Below are positions 27,597 to 36,856 of a stretch of 64,000 nt of DNA, one piece after another (positions within the stretch are counted from its first letter, which is position 1; every line of letters begins with the position of its first letter). Source of the stretch: Hyphomonadaceae bacterium (GTDB taxonomy: Bacteria; Pseudomonadota; Alphaproteobacteria; Caulobacterales; Aquidulcibacteraceae); NCBI GenBank assembly GCA_009773395.1, contig WRPI01000002.1, positions 172,413-236,412 of the forward strand. The letters run 5' to 3'. Under the pieces are notes generated by a model that did not search any database, was not told the DNA's origin, and saw nothing but the letters and a program-made list of their open reading frames with translations. A program made the position numbers and the translations under genes.

Positions 27597-28265
27597 ATGG
27601 CAAAAAGACTATTCAATAAACTTCTCATCGCAATTGTTGGCTTCAGCACCTTTGGGCTTGCTGAACAGGCTTGGGCAATTGAGCCTGAGCAAGTAAGTGT
27701 GCGTGCAGGCACTTTGGGCGCAGGCGTTGAAGTTGGCTTGGAAATTATGCCAACTCTTATTTTGCGTGGTGTCTATAATAATTTTGACTATGACTATAAG
27801 AAAAACGTCGATGGCATTGCCTATGATGGCACATTGGCGCTTGGATCTTATGGTGCGCAAGTCGATTTTCACCCACCAGCAATCCCGTTTTACGTCACCG
27901 CCGGCATGTATAAAAATGACAACAACATCAATTTGAATGCCCGTCAGCAGGGTTCATATAATATCGGCGGCAACACATATAGCGCCGCACAAATTGGCAC
28001 GCTTAACAGCCGCGTAAGCTATGGCCCAACCGCGCTTTACGGCGGCATCGGCATGGAGCTTGCGGCAGGCCCAGCAGCATTGGTGCTTGAAGGCGGGCTT
28101 TATTTGCAAAACGACCCCAGCGTCAGAATGTCCGCCTCAGGCCCAATCGGCACCAACCCCGCTTTCCTTGCGGATCTAAACAGCGAAATCGCCGCGCAAA
28201 GAGACAGCTTCGACAAAACCAAATATTGGCCAGCCATAACGGTTATGGCGAGGTGGAAGTTTTAG
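27597..28265 (+). CDS. Outer-membrane beta-barrel-like protein
   Basis: A 222-residue exported protein with signal peptide ending AEQAWA (about residue 27). The mature part has alternating hydrophobic strands, glycine- and tyrosine-rich turns, and ends in a C-terminal ARWKF with terminal phenylalanine, the recognition mark for barrel assembly. Length and strand count suit an eight-stranded OmpA/OmpW-like barrel. No specific family recognised. It lies between the EAL-like gene and the convergent toxin-antitoxin pair, inside the interrupted division cluster. Confidence 0.7.
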   Translation: MAKRLFNKLLIAIVGFSTFGLAEQAWAIEPEQVSVRAGTLGAGVEVGLEIMPTLILRGVYNNFDYDYKKNVDGIAYDGTLALGSYGAQVDFHPPAIPFYVTAGMYKNDNNINLNARQQGSYNIGGNTYSAAQIGTLNSRVSYGPTALYGGIGMELAAGPAALVLEGGLYLQNDPSVRMSASGPIGTNPAFLADLNSEIAAQRDSFDKTKYWPAITVMARWKF

Positions 28266-28288
28266 GAGCATAACCGCAGCGAAAAACG

Positions 28289-28606
28289 CTAAACTAGCGC
28301 TTCCAAGCCGCTTTTTCTCACAACTGCTAATAACCGCAATGCAGGGCCACCTGGTTTTTTCAAACCGCGTTCCCAATCAGAAATAAGGTTTGCGGAAACA
28401 TTAAGGTAGCGCGCGAAAACGCTTTGCGATACATTTTCGCCGTCGCGTATTGATTTGATTTCATCGGGTCTTAACGCGCGAATTTCGGCAAGACATGATT
28501 TATCGAAATCCCGCATTGTAATTTTATCGACAGCGCCAGCTTCAAAAAGCCCCTCAATCATTTCATGCACAGCACCCAACGCTTCACTTTTGTAAGTTTT
28601 AGTCAT
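28289..28606 (-). CDS. XRE/HigA-type antitoxin
   Basis: A 105-residue DNA-binding antitoxin. The C-terminal helix-turn-helix is clear (VSQSVFARYLNVSANLISDWERGLKKPGGPALRLL). The N-terminal part (MRDFDKSCLAEIRALRPDEIKSIR) is that of the antitoxins paired with RelE-like toxins. Its start lies 8 nt inside the toxin gene's end, so the two are translationally coupled and the toxin comes first, as in higBA. It ends 24 nt from the end of the beta-barrel gene on the other strand. Confidence 0.85.
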   Translation of the reverse strand: MTKTYKSEALGAVHEMIEGLFEAGAVDKITMRDFDKSCLAEIRALRPDEIKSIRDGENVSQSVFARYLNVSANLISDWERGLKKPGGPALRLLAVVRKSGLEALV

Positions 28607-28973
28607 TTGTCTTAACCTCAAATAATCTCGCACAGTCTATTTCGTTTTGGATTTGCGCGTCCGACAATGCCAAAATAATCTTGGCCACCTTACGAAATTC
28701 CACTAATTCTGTCTTGCTAAGGTTCGATTTATCACTTTTCGCAAACCCAAAAACAAAAACCGCGCGATTGCCAATTTTGAACAAAATAATAGTGCGAAAT
28801 CCACCAGACTTGCCAGCACCATCGCGTGCAACCCTCTGTTTAATGACGCCGCTTCCCAAATCCGCATCAATCGCGCCCGCAATAATTCTGTCAATTGCTT
28901 CGACGAGTGATGCCTCGTCAATATTTTCCTTGCGAGAAAATTTTTCAAACCACCTGTTCTTAAAAATGCGCAA
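28599..28973 (-). CDS. RelE/ParE-family toxin
   Basis: A 124-residue toxin. The pattern IFKNRWFEKFSRKENI, GVIKQRVARDGAGKSGGFRTIILFKIGNRAVFVFGFAKSDKSN matches the RelE-like toxins that accompany HigA-type antitoxins; family members are usually ribosome-dependent mRNA interferases. The start is a TTG at 28973 with GGAAAG just upstream. The frame is open further upstream without family resemblance, and the longer form is rejected. It forms a bicistron with the antitoxin downstream. Confidence 0.82.
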   Translation of the reverse strand: MRIFKNRWFEKFSRKENIDEASLVEAIDRIIAGAIDADLGSGVIKQRVARDGAGKSGGFRTIILFKIGNRAVFVFGFAKSDKSNLSKTELVEFRKVAKIILALSDAQIQNEIDCARLFEVKTND

Positions 28974-29152
28974 TCGAACTTTCCATAAACAAAGACCAAA
29001 ACTATCACACATTGTGTGATATAGCAAGCCATTTTTTTTGTATTTCGAAATGGATACAAGGCCGAAAGTCACCAAACAAACAAGCAAAAATCCACTTGAA
29101 ATTAATATCAAAAGACCCGCAATATGTTCTGACGACTTTGAGGGCAGCGTAA

Positions 29153-29162
29153 CCCCCCCCCC
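29153..29162. repeat. Run of ten C in the toxin-murG intergenic region
   Basis: An uninterrupted C10 tract about 85 nt upstream of the murG start, in an otherwise AT-leaning 273-nt spacer with no gene. Tracts like this can vary in length by slippage. Whether it affects murG or toxin expression cannot be judged here. Confidence 0.7.
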
Positions 29163-29246
29163 AACCGCCAAATCCTTTCGACAAATCACCCATTTCCCTC
29201 TAATCAAAATCTCACTTTCAAATGCGCTCATTCTGGGAAATAGATT

Positions 29247-30338
29247 TTGACGAAACCTTTGATAATTATTGCTGCTGGTGGCACGGGCGGCCATATGTTT
29301 CCGGCTAAGGCTTTTGCTGTGGAGGCGGTGAGGCGCGGCGCCGATGTGGCGCTTATTACCGATCCACGCGGTAAAAAATATACCGAAGGCTTTCCATGCG
29401 TTGATAGTCTGGTTTTGTCGGTCACTAATTCGGAAGAAGGCGGGCTGCAAGGCAAAATCCAAGCAGGGTTCACGCTTCTTAAAAGCCTTTCCAAAACCAA
29501 TCCATTCCTAAAGAAACATAACCCTGCCGCAATTGTCGGTTTTGGCGGCTACCCCACTTTCCCAGCGCTTTTTGCCGCTTCTTGCCCAGTAATAATCCAT
29601 GAGCAAAATGCGGTTTTGGGGCGCGTCAACCGCTTTTTCCAGAAAAAAGCCGCCAAAATATGTTCGGGCTTTGCGCAATTGGACGGTTTGGAATTGCCAG
29701 AAAAACATATTGTAGTGGGCAACCCCGTGCGCCAAGAATTGGTGGCATTGCGCGATTTGCCCTACCCCAAACTTGTGCCAAATGGCGAATTACGGATTTT
29801 AATAACCGGCGGGAGCCAAGGCTCACGCGCATTGGGCCAGGCTTTGCCATTGGCAATTGCCGAACTGCCCGAACATTTGCGCCTGCGCTTGTTTGTATCG
29901 CATCAAGTGCGCGAAGAACAGGCCGATGAAGCGCGCGAGATTTATTCCGCAGCAGGGGTGCAGGCCGAAGTTTGGCCGTTTTTTCGCAATATGGCGGCGC
30001 GGTTTGAAAAAGCGCATTTGGTCATTGGCCGTTCAGGTGCTTCCACAGTTTATGAAGTAGCGGTTGTGGGCCGGCCAGCAATATTTGTCCCGCTACCAAG
30101 CGCCATGAATGATCACCAAACTTTCAACGCATTGGCAATCTCCGCAAGCGGTGGCGCGGAAATCCTAAAAGAAAGCGAAATGTCGGTCGCGCGTTTAACC
30201 GAAATGTTGGAGGAGCGTTTAATCCAACCCGAAAAGCTCATATCTCGCGCCGATAAAATCAAACAAGCCGCGCGTCCCGATGCCGCAAGTGCGCTCGCGG
30301 ATGTGGTGTTTGGCGAAATAGGCGCGAATAATGCGTAG
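29247..30338 (+). CDS. murG: UDP-GlcNAc: lipid I N-acetylglucosaminyltransferase
   Basis: Makes lipid II from lipid I at the inner face of the membrane. 363 residues with the GT28 fold: [17 protein letters not shown] at the N-terminus, [60 protein letters not shown]. The start is TTG with GGGAAA 7 nt upstream. It resumes the cell-wall cluster 3 kb after ftsW, and overlaps murC by 8 nt. Confidence 0.96.
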   Translation: MTKPLIIIAAGGTGGHMFPAKAFAVEAVRRGADVALITDPRGKKYTEGFPCVDSLVLSVTNSEEGGLQGKIQAGFTLLKSLSKTNPFLKKHNPAAIVGFGGYPTFPALFAASCPVIIHEQNAVLGRVNRFFQKKAAKICSGFAQLDGLELPEKHIVVGNPVRQELVALRDLPYPKLVPNGELRILITGGSQGSRALGQALPLAIAELPEHLRLRLFVSHQVREEQADEAREIYSAAGVQAEVWPFFRNMAARFEKAHLVIGRSGASTVYEVAVVGRPAIFVPLPSAMNDHQTFNALAISASGGAEILKESEMSVARLTEMLEERLIQPEKLISRADKIKQAARPDAASALADVVFGEIGANNA

Positions 30339-31740
30339 GCCGTTTATCCCGCTTAATATCGGCAAAATCCATATTGTCGGCATTGGCGGCATTGGCATGT
30401 CTGGCATTGCCGAAGTCTTGGCGCATTGGGGCTATGAAGTGCAGGGGTCCGACGCCAAAGATGGTCCAAATTTGGTGCGTTTGCGCGGCCTTAAAATCAA
30501 GACTTTCATTGGGCATAGCGGCGATAATGTGGTTGACGCAGGGATTGTGCTGATTTCATCGGCGGTGAAAGCGGATAATCTCGAAGTAATGGCGGCGCGT
30601 GAATTGGGGATTCCAATTGTGCGGCGCGCAGAAATGCTGGCCGAGCTTATGCGGCTTGGCTCCACCATTGCGGTTGGCGGCACGCACGGCAAAACCACCA
30701 CAACCTCCATGGTCGCAGGCCTTTTGGATGCGGCGGGGATTGACCCCACGGTTATCAATGGCGGCATTATCAACGCCTATGGCACTAATGCCCGCGTCGG
30801 CAAAGGCGATTGGATGGTGGTGGAGGCCGACGAAAGTGACGGCACTTTCACAAAGCTTCGCCCCAATATTGCAATTGTCACCAATATGGACCCCGAACAT
30901 TTGGATTTTTATGGCAGCCGCGAAGCCATGGAAAAAGCGTTCGAAGTGTTTGTTGAATCGGTGCCGTTTTATGGTTTTTCGGTGCTGTGCCTAGACCATG
31001 TTGGGGTACAAGGCTTGGTCGCCAAAATCACCGACCGCCGCGTGATAACTTATGGCGCAAACCCCCAAGCCGACGTTAGGGTTAGCAATTTGAATGCGCT
31101 TGCCGATGGTTCGCATTTTGATGTAGTAATCGCCAAGCGCCGCAACCAAAGCCCGCGTGAAATAACTGGCCTGCATTTGCCAATGGCTGGGCAACACAAT
31201 GTTTTGAATGCCTTGGCGGCTATTACGGTTGCCGTGGAATTGGGCGCAAGTGACGCGCAAATCCGAACTGGCTTGTCCAATTTCAAAGGCGTGAAACGGC
31301 GCTTTAGTTTGGTCGGTGAATATCAAGGCGTGCGCATTATTGATGATTATGGTCATCACCCAGTCGAAATCGCTGCGGTTTTGGCGGCGGCAAGGCAAGT
31401 CACCACTGGCAAAGTCGTGGCAGTGGTGCAACCGCACAGATATACGCGGCTTCGGGATTTGTTCGATGATTTTTGCAAATGCCTAAATGATGCCGATGTA
31501 GTGGCAATTGCCGATGTTTATGCAGCCGGCGAAGCGCCAATCGAAGGCATTAATGCCGACACATTTGTGGAAGGCGCAAAAAACCATGGGCATAAGAATG
31601 TGAGCAAACTTGGTGGCGCCGATGATTTGCCGAGATTCTTGCGCGATAATTGCACTGCGGGCGATATTTTCGTTTGCCTTGGTGCAGGCGATATAACCAA
31701 TTGGGCGCAGGGTTTGCAGTCTAGTTTGGAAGCAAAATAA
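30331..31740 (+). CDS. murC: UDP-MurNAc: L-alanine ligase
   Basis: First Mur ligase; attaches L-Ala to UDP-MurNAc. 469 residues: [17 protein letters not shown] at the N-terminus, ATP loop [17 protein letters not shown], the EADESDGTF segment and [14 protein letters not shown], then [10 protein letters not shown]. Translational overlap with murG (8 nt) and with the next gene (1 nt, TAATG). murB, ddl and ftsQAZ, which usually follow in alphaproteobacteria, are not here. Confidence 0.97.
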   Translation: MRRPFIPLNIGKIHIVGIGGIGMSGIAEVLAHWGYEVQGSDAKDGPNLVRLRGLKIKTFIGHSGDNVVDAGIVLISSAVKADNLEVMAARELGIPIVRRAEMLAELMRLGSTIAVGGTHGKTTTTSMVAGLLDAAGIDPTVINGGIINAYGTNARVGKGDWMVVEADESDGTFTKLRPNIAIVTNMDPEHLDFYGSREAMEKAFEVFVESVPFYGFSVLCLDHVGVQGLVAKITDRRVITYGANPQADVRVSNLNALADGSHFDVVIAKRRNQSPREITGLHLPMAGQHNVLNALAAITVAVELGASDAQIRTGLSNFKGVKRRFSLVGEYQGVRIIDDYGHHPVEIAAVLAAARQVTTGKVVAVVQPHRYTRLRDLFDDFCKCLNDADVVAIADVYAAGEAPIEGINADTFVEGAKNHGHKNVSKLGGADDLPRFLRDNCTAGDIFVCLGAGDITNWAQGLQSSLEAK

Positions 31741-32402
31741 TGGCCGCAATTCCTCCTATTGGCGCAGTGATAATTCCTGTCACACCTTTTCAACAAAACT
31801 GCACGCTTTTGTGGAATACTTCTACCATGGAAGGGGTGTTTGTTGACCCTGGTGGCGAGGCTGATCGCTTAATTAGTGAAGCCCAAAAACATGGGGTGAA
31901 GGTTAAAGAAATTTGGATAACTCATGGTCATTTGGATCATGCTGGTGGGGCTATGCAAGTTGCCGAAAAGCTCGGTGTGCAGATCATTGGCCCGCATATT
32001 GATGATAAGTTTTGGTGCGATAGTATTGTCGAAGCATGGGGCAAATATGGTGTGACCGATTGCGATAATTGCGTTCCAGATCGGTGGCTTAATGATGGCG
32101 ATAAATTATATTTGGGCGATATTGCGTTTGATGTGGTTCATACGCCCGGCCATACCCCCGGCCATGTCGTGATTATCAATAAGGATTTGGAATTGGCATT
32201 GGTCGGTGATGTATTATTCCAAGGCTCAATTGGCCGAACTGATTTTCCCAAAGGCAATCACCAAGATTTGATTGATAGTATAACCAAAAAACTATGGCCT
32301 TATGGAGATAATATCCGCTTTGTGCCGGGGCATGGGCCGATGAGCACTTTTGGTAATGAACGGCAAACTAACCCTTTTGTTGCCGATAAGAAGTTTGGAT
32401 AA
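31740..32402 (+). CDS. MBL-fold metallo-hydrolase (glyoxalase II-like)
   Basis: A 220-residue cytoplasmic metallo-beta-lactamase-fold hydrolase. It has the metal motif THGHLDHAGG, the second histidine in HTPGHTPGH, aspartate in LVGDVLFQGSIGRTDFP and the C-terminal VPGHGPMS. This pattern is that of the YcbL/GloB-like group (thioester hydrolases). The start overlaps the murC stop, and its own stop overlaps the next start, so it belongs to the murG-murC transcription unit. Substrate unknown. Confidence 0.88.
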   Translation: MAAIPPIGAVIIPVTPFQQNCTLLWNTSTMEGVFVDPGGEADRLISEAQKHGVKVKEIWITHGHLDHAGGAMQVAEKLGVQIIGPHIDDKFWCDSIVEAWGKYGVTDCDNCVPDRWLNDGDKLYLGDIAFDVVHTPGHTPGHVVIINKDLELALVGDVLFQGSIGRTDFPKGNHQDLIDSITKKLWPYGDNIRFVPGHGPMSTFGNERQTNPFVADKKFG

Positions 32403-33652
32403 TGGCACAAATTAACGAACTTATTATGGAAAATATGGCTTCATTGGGCGAAGCGATAATTACAACAAACGATAATCCAATTTATGTTCGCTTTGCTTTG
32501 CCGGGCGAAAAAGTGAAAGTGGAAATTGCGGCAGGGCGCGGTAATTTGTTGGAAATTTTAAGCCCAAGCCCTGATCGCATCACGCCGATTTGCCCGCATT
32601 TCACAATTTGCGGCGGCTGCGCACTTCAACACTGGCGTGAAGACAAAGTTCTTGAATGGAAAGCAGACCTGATAAAACGCGCTTTAGACCGAGCCGCCAT
32701 TGAAATACCAAATGGCGAAATCAAAGTTCAGCCAGCTTGGGGCAATGGTCGCCGCCGCGCCAAATTCAGCGCGAAACGCGAAAATGGACAGGTCTTGCTT
32801 GGGTTTATGGGGCAAAAATCCAATTCGCTGATTGATATAAAAGAATGCGCGATTTTAACGCCCAATTTGCAAACCGCATTGCCAAAACTGCGCGAATTGG
32901 CGAAAGCGCTTATCGGCGAAGCCCAAGAATTGACCTTAAATGTTACACAAAGCGCTTCGGGGCTGGATGTAGATATTATGGGCCTAAAACCAATCGAAAA
33001 ATATGGGCGTCAGGAATTGGAAAAATTGGCACGGGTTTCGCAAATTGCGGGCTTGGCGCGTTTGACTTTGGCGGGGCACAATGCATTTGTGCAGGCCACG
33101 CCATATGTAATTATTGGCGATGTTGCGGTGGATATTCCCGCCAATTCATTTTTGCAAGCCAGCGAAAATTGCGAAAACCAATTGGCGGAAATTGTTATTA
33201 AATGGGCCAAAGGCAAAAAACGGATTGCCGATTTATTTTGCGGTATTGGCACATTTGCCCTGCGCCTGAAGAAAAGCGCAGAAGTCACCGCCTATGAAAT
33301 GCACCAAGAAAGCGTATTTGCACTCAATAGTGCCGCCAAAAAAGCCGCGGGTGGGCATACGTTAAAGGCATTTTCGCGTGATTTATTCAGGGTTCCCGTT
33401 GCGCCATTGGAGCTCAAAAATATTGATTTGGTGGTATTAAACCCAGCAAGGCAAGGGGCCGAAGCGCAGTGCAAACAATTAGTGCGCGCCAAAATCAATG
33501 AAGTTGTTTACATATCTTGTGACCCGACAAGTTTCGCCCGCGATGCCAATATATTGATTGAAGGTGGATTTGAATTATCCCAAATCCATGGTTTTGATCA
33601 ATTCCGCTTTAGTCCGCACGTTGAATTGGCGGCTAAGTTTGCGCGAAAATGA
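32402..33652 (+). CDS. RNA (uracil-C5) methyltransferase, TrmA/RlmD family
   Basis: A SAM-dependent 5-methyluridine methyltransferase, 416 residues. Cysteines in CPHFTICGGCALQHW plus CAIL further on are the 4Fe-4S ligands seen in RlmD/RlmC. PANSFLQ and LFCGIGTFALRL are the SAM region. The catalytic motif is YISCDPTSFARDA. The N-terminal TRAM segment is short. The exact target (23S rRNA or tRNA) cannot be fixed from sequence. It overlaps genes on both sides by 1-4 nt. Confidence 0.88.
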   Translation: MAQINELIMENMASLGEAIITTNDNPIYVRFALPGEKVKVEIAAGRGNLLEILSPSPDRITPICPHFTICGGCALQHWREDKVLEWKADLIKRALDRAAIEIPNGEIKVQPAWGNGRRRAKFSAKRENGQVLLGFMGQKSNSLIDIKECAILTPNLQTALPKLRELAKALIGEAQELTLNVTQSASGLDVDIMGLKPIEKYGRQELEKLARVSQIAGLARLTLAGHNAFVQATPYVIIGDVAVDIPANSFLQASENCENQLAEIVIKWAKGKKRIADLFCGIGTFALRLKKSAEVTAYEMHQESVFALNSAAKKAAGGHTLKAFSRDLFRVPVAPLELKNIDLVVLNPARQGAEAQCKQLVRAKINEVVYISCDPTSFARDANILIEGGFELSQIHGFDQFRFSPHVELAAKFARK

Positions 33653-34092
33653 GGCCGACTTTTTGGAAAACCTTGCTAATAAGTGAATGGACCAATGAGG
33701 AATGGGAAGCGCTTTGTGATGGCTGCGGCAAATGTTGCCTTATCCGCCTTGAAGATGATGACACAGGCGAAATTTACAACACCGATGTGCATTGCAAATT
33801 ATATGATGGCGACTGCGGTGGCTGCTCCAATTATGCTAACCGCGCCAAACATGTGCCAGATTGTGTGAAGCTAACACCTGACAATATTTACTCGCTATCA
33901 TGGCTACCAAAAACTTGTGCTTATCGATTGATAACGGAGAATAAGCCATTGTTTGTTTGGCATTATTTGGTGTCGGGTTCGCGGCAAACTATTGTTGATG
34001 CTGGCATGAGTATCACTGGCAAAACCACGAGCGAATTGCGCGTAAAGACCAAACATTTGCCTAAACGGTTAAAGGTTTGGGAGGGGGAATGA
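33649..34092 (+). CDS. YcgN/UPF0260 cysteine-cluster protein
   Basis: A 147-residue protein with the UPF0260 cysteine pattern CDGCGKCC, then CKLYDGDCGGCSNYANR, VPDCVKL and WLPKTCAYR. It probably binds metal or an Fe-S centre; function unknown. The ATG overlaps the upstream stop (ATGA). It is last in the murG-murC-MBL-methyltransferase run. Confidence 0.9.
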   Translation: MRPTFWKTLLISEWTNEEWEALCDGCGKCCLIRLEDDDTGEIYNTDVHCKLYDGDCGGCSNYANRAKHVPDCVKLTPDNIYSLSWLPKTCAYRLITENKPLFVWHYLVSGSRQTIVDAGMSITGKTTSELRVKTKHLPKRLKVWEGE

Positions 34093-34109
34093 AGCTACCC
34101 CCCAGTCTC

Positions 34110-34240
34110 GTTTCACTCGACAGCCCCCCCTATAAATAGGGGGGCGGCTTGCTGTGGTGAATGGAAAAAGCCGCTCCCCTCTTGAGGGGAGCCGAGATTC
34201 TGAGGGCTTCGCCCGAAGAATTCGGTGGGGTCTTCTAAAC
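34110..34240. repeat. Compound palindromic intergenic element
   Basis: This spacer holds three nested inverted repeats: the C6/G6 hairpin, a perfect GCTCCCCTC-TT-GAGGGGAGC palindrome (34173-34192) and GGGC-TTC-GCCC (34204-34214), followed by GAATTCGGTGGGGTC. The CCTCTTGAGGGG core resembles the CCCTTGAGGG palindromes of the element at 55994-56136. It looks like a dispersed bacterial intergenic repeat located between two gene ends. Confidence 0.6.
34125..34144 (+). terminator. Strong GC hairpin after the murG-ycgN unit
   Basis: A perfect 8-bp stem CCCCCCTA/TAGGGGGG with loop TAAA, about 33 nt after the last stop codon. No T-run follows. It could mark the end of the murG-murC transcription unit or be part of the palindromic element around it. 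Confidence 0.4.
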
Positions 34241-34257
34241 GCCCCCCAAATCCCCGC

Positions 34258-35154
34258 CTATAAATCCCGCGCCTTAAAAGTATCGCAGCTTGCAAAATTG
34301 CCCGATTGCATTCCTACGCGAAACCATCTCGCCCGTTGCGCAGAAGTGCCATGGGTGAAGCTATCGGGGACGGCATATCCTTGCGAGTTTTTTTGTAGTT
34401 TATCATCACCAACGGCTTGCGCCGCGCCAATCGCTTCTTCCAAATCGCCTTGCTCCATTGCGCCAATATCGGCGACTGCGCCCTTGGCCCACATTCCGGC
34501 CAAACAATCGGCTTGTAGTTCAAGGCGAACGGCGACCGATTCTGCGCCCCTATCGCCGCCACGTTCCATTGCGCGGTGGGCTTGCGGTAATATGCCAACT
34601 TCATTTTGAACATGGTGGCCAACTTCATGGGCAATGACATAGGCTTGCGCAAAATCCCCTCGCGCACCCAAAGCTCTATCCATTTCGTCAAAGAAGCTCA
34701 AATCGAGATAGATTTTATTGTCTCCCGGGCAATAAAACGGCCCAGTCGCGCCCGAGGCAGATCCGCATGGCGATGAAGTGCGACCACGGAATAATACCAA
34801 GGTGGGCTGGGCGTAAGTTTCGCCATAGGTTTGGAAATAATTACCCCAATAATCTTCGGTCGAGCCTAAAACGCGGGCAACGCGTGAAGCACCAAGTGTT
34901 TCATGGTCCGCGCCTTCTTCACCACCCACTGCGCCGCTTTGAAAACCTTCGGACTGGGATGCGGGTGCGCTTGTGCCGAGCAATTGCTCACCGCCGCCAA
35001 ACAAAATCACCAAAATAACGATAATAATAAAGCCAAGCCCGCCGCCAGTGCGAATTGGAATGCCGCCACCGCCCAAACCGCCGCCAAAATCGCCGCCACT
35101 GGATCCACGGCGGTCTTCAATATTGGAAGAAGGTCTAAAATTATCGTCACGCAT
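34258..35154 (-). CDS. YpfJ-type neutral zinc metallopeptidase
   Basis: A 298-residue membrane-anchored protein: Gly-rich N-terminus, one hydrophobic helix (LGFIIIVILVILFGGGEQLLG), then the metallopeptidase domain with HEVGHHVQ (zinc motif HExxH) and YCPGDNKIYLDLSFF before it. It belongs to the putative neutral zinc metallopeptidase family (YpfJ); the substrate is unknown. The catalytic domain should face the periplasm. It ends convergently with ycgN across a palindromic spacer. Confidence 0.9.
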   Translation of the reverse strand: MRDDNFRPSSNIEDRRGSSGGDFGGGLGGGGIPIRTGGGLGFIIIVILVILFGGGEQLLGTSAPASQSEGFQSGAVGGEEGADHETLGASRVARVLGSTEDYWGNYFQTYGETYAQPTLVLFRGRTSSPCGSASGATGPFYCPGDNKIYLDLSFFDEMDRALGARGDFAQAYVIAHEVGHHVQNEVGILPQAHRAMERGGDRGAESVAVRLELQADCLAGMWAKGAVADIGAMEQGDLEEAIGAAQAVGDDKLQKNSQGYAVPDSFTHGTSAQRARWFRVGMQSGNFASCDTFKARDL

Positions 35155-35198
35155 GGCAGATTCCTTAAATGGTGAGAGGAATATAGCAGAGTAATCCG

Positions 35199-36824
35199 CT
35201 AGCGCAATTGGCGTGGATTATCTTGCGGCTCATATTGCGGCACGCGGTTAAAGGCCAATTTTTCCAAAGTCGGCGCATTCTGGCCCAATCGCGCGTGGTA
35301 AATCCACAAATTCGTCAGCACGTGTTTCACATATTCGCGGGTTTGGGTAACTGGGGTCGCCTCGATAAAAAACAAAGTATCTTCGCTCATTTCAATCCGC
35401 CGCGCCCAAGATGAAATATTACCTGGCCCCGCATTGTATGACATAAGGGTTCGCGCAATATTATTATCGGCGATTGGCATTGCCATAACGCGCTCAATAT
35501 AGCCTTCACCGAGCAATAAATTCAACGAAACATCATGCAACAATGCAGGGTTTTGCCTTAGTTCTGGCCGACCAGTCATCCATGCCGCAGTTGCTGGCAT
35601 CAATTGCATAAGGCCGCGCGCGCCGGCGTAGGAAACTGCATTTTGATTGAAACGGCTTTCTTGGCGCATAATGGCGAAAATCAGCGCCCGATCGAGCACA
35701 AAACTCCCGCCTTGTGGTGCGATATTATCAATAATCGGGAAAGCCGCCGCGATTTCTGCGCTGTCTGAGTTTTCGCGGATTAGGGTCACGATTTGCGGTA
35801 AAACCATAATTTGCGCAATTGCGATAAAGCCCAAATCATCATCACTATTTGCCGCATTCCACCCTGATAATAATTCAGCTTGGGCGTCACGAATTTGACC
35901 AATTTCTTTCAACAATAGCGCGTTCTTAACTCGAGGGTTGGATTTAACCAATTCAATCGCTCGTGAATTTTCGCTTTGAATGGTTGGTATTGATAGATTT
36001 TGCCAACGCCCCAAACGCATCAATGCCAATTGCCCGTAAAAACTATATGGGTTGGTCGCGGCTTGCTCCAAAAATGCGCGGGCTTCTTCATTTAATTGCA
36101 ATTTGGTTGCAGCCCGTGCCGCCCAAAAAGCGCCTGCTGCACGCGAATTATCATCGCCATATTGCCAATTGGCGCTAATTTGAAACAAATTTCGCGCAAT
36201 TTCAAAATAACCCGCCCGATATGCGCTTAAACCGCCAAACCAAGCCGCACGCCCAGCAAATGCGCCATCCAATTGGCTTTGAATTGTATCCAGCGCAGCT
36301 TCGTCGTCATTCGCCCCAAACAATTGAATTGTTCGGTTTAATGCGGCGCGTGCGGCTTCATTTGCATTTGGCCCATGGGCATCGGATTTGTCGCGCGGAA
36401 TGCGAAAACGAGTAAAACTGCGTCGATTATTTGGGATTTGTGGTGACGTAACGTCGTTTATGCCAAGGCTTTTGGCGCGGTCATAAACCTTGTCCGCGTC
36501 TTGAATTTGTGGGTTTGTGGATAGCCAGTTAGTCAGATTTTGGCGGCTGGGGCTGGTTTCGTGCAGCAATAAATCGCGCTCAATAAATGGTATCAGGGCT
36601 TTATTATCCAAAGCCCGAATGTGCAATTCTGTCTGTGCGCGATTACCTGCATTAGCAGCCTCAAAGGCAAGCCGCTGATTTTGCACATCAGCCGAAGTCA
36701 AAATACTATTTTGCGCTTGTTGGGTCGTTGGAATGGTTTGAGCAAAAGCGCGTGAAGCCGCAATTTGGCAAGCAATAAAAAGCGCCAAAACAATGCTTCG
36801 AAATCCACAAATTCTTTGTGCCAA
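35199..36824 (-). CDS. Soluble lytic murein transglycosylase (Slt70-like)
   Basis: Periplasmic enzyme cleaving peptidoglycan to 1,6-anhydromuropeptides. 541 residues: signal peptide (cleavage near RAFA-QT), long alpha-helical superhelix, and C-terminal SLT domain with the catalytic glutamate in MRQESRFNQNAVSYAGARGLMQLMP. MSYNAGPGNI is the conserved SLT segment. The start is TTG at 36824 with GGGAAA upstream. Anhydromuropeptides are the AmpR-type inducers, which may connect it to the beta-lactamase region. Confidence 0.9.
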   Translation of the reverse strand: MAQRICGFRSIVLALFIACQIAASRAFAQTIPTTQQAQNSILTSADVQNQRLAFEAANAGNRAQTELHIRALDNKALIPFIERDLLLHETSPSRQNLTNWLSTNPQIQDADKVYDRAKSLGINDVTSPQIPNNRRSFTRFRIPRDKSDAHGPNANEAARAALNRTIQLFGANDDEAALDTIQSQLDGAFAGRAAWFGGLSAYRAGYFEIARNLFQISANWQYGDDNSRAAGAFWAARAATKLQLNEEARAFLEQAATNPYSFYGQLALMRLGRWQNLSIPTIQSENSRAIELVKSNPRVKNALLLKEIGQIRDAQAELLSGWNAANSDDDLGFIAIAQIMVLPQIVTLIRENSDSAEIAAAFPIIDNIAPQGGSFVLDRALIFAIMRQESRFNQNAVSYAGARGLMQLMPATAAWMTGRPELRQNPALLHDVSLNLLLGEGYIERVMAMPIADNNIARTLMSYNAGPGNISSWARRIEMSEDTLFFIEATPVTQTREYVKHVLTNLWIYHARLGQNAPTLEKLAFNRVPQYEPQDNPRQLR

Positions 36825-36856
36825 ACAAATTTCCCAATAAGCGAGAATACGGGCTT

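Noticed and set aside
28974-29462. Upstream extension of the RelE toxin frame to 287 codons
   Set aside because: It has no RelE resemblance, crosses the C10 tract and runs antisense into murG. The TTG at 28973 with an SD fits the family length.
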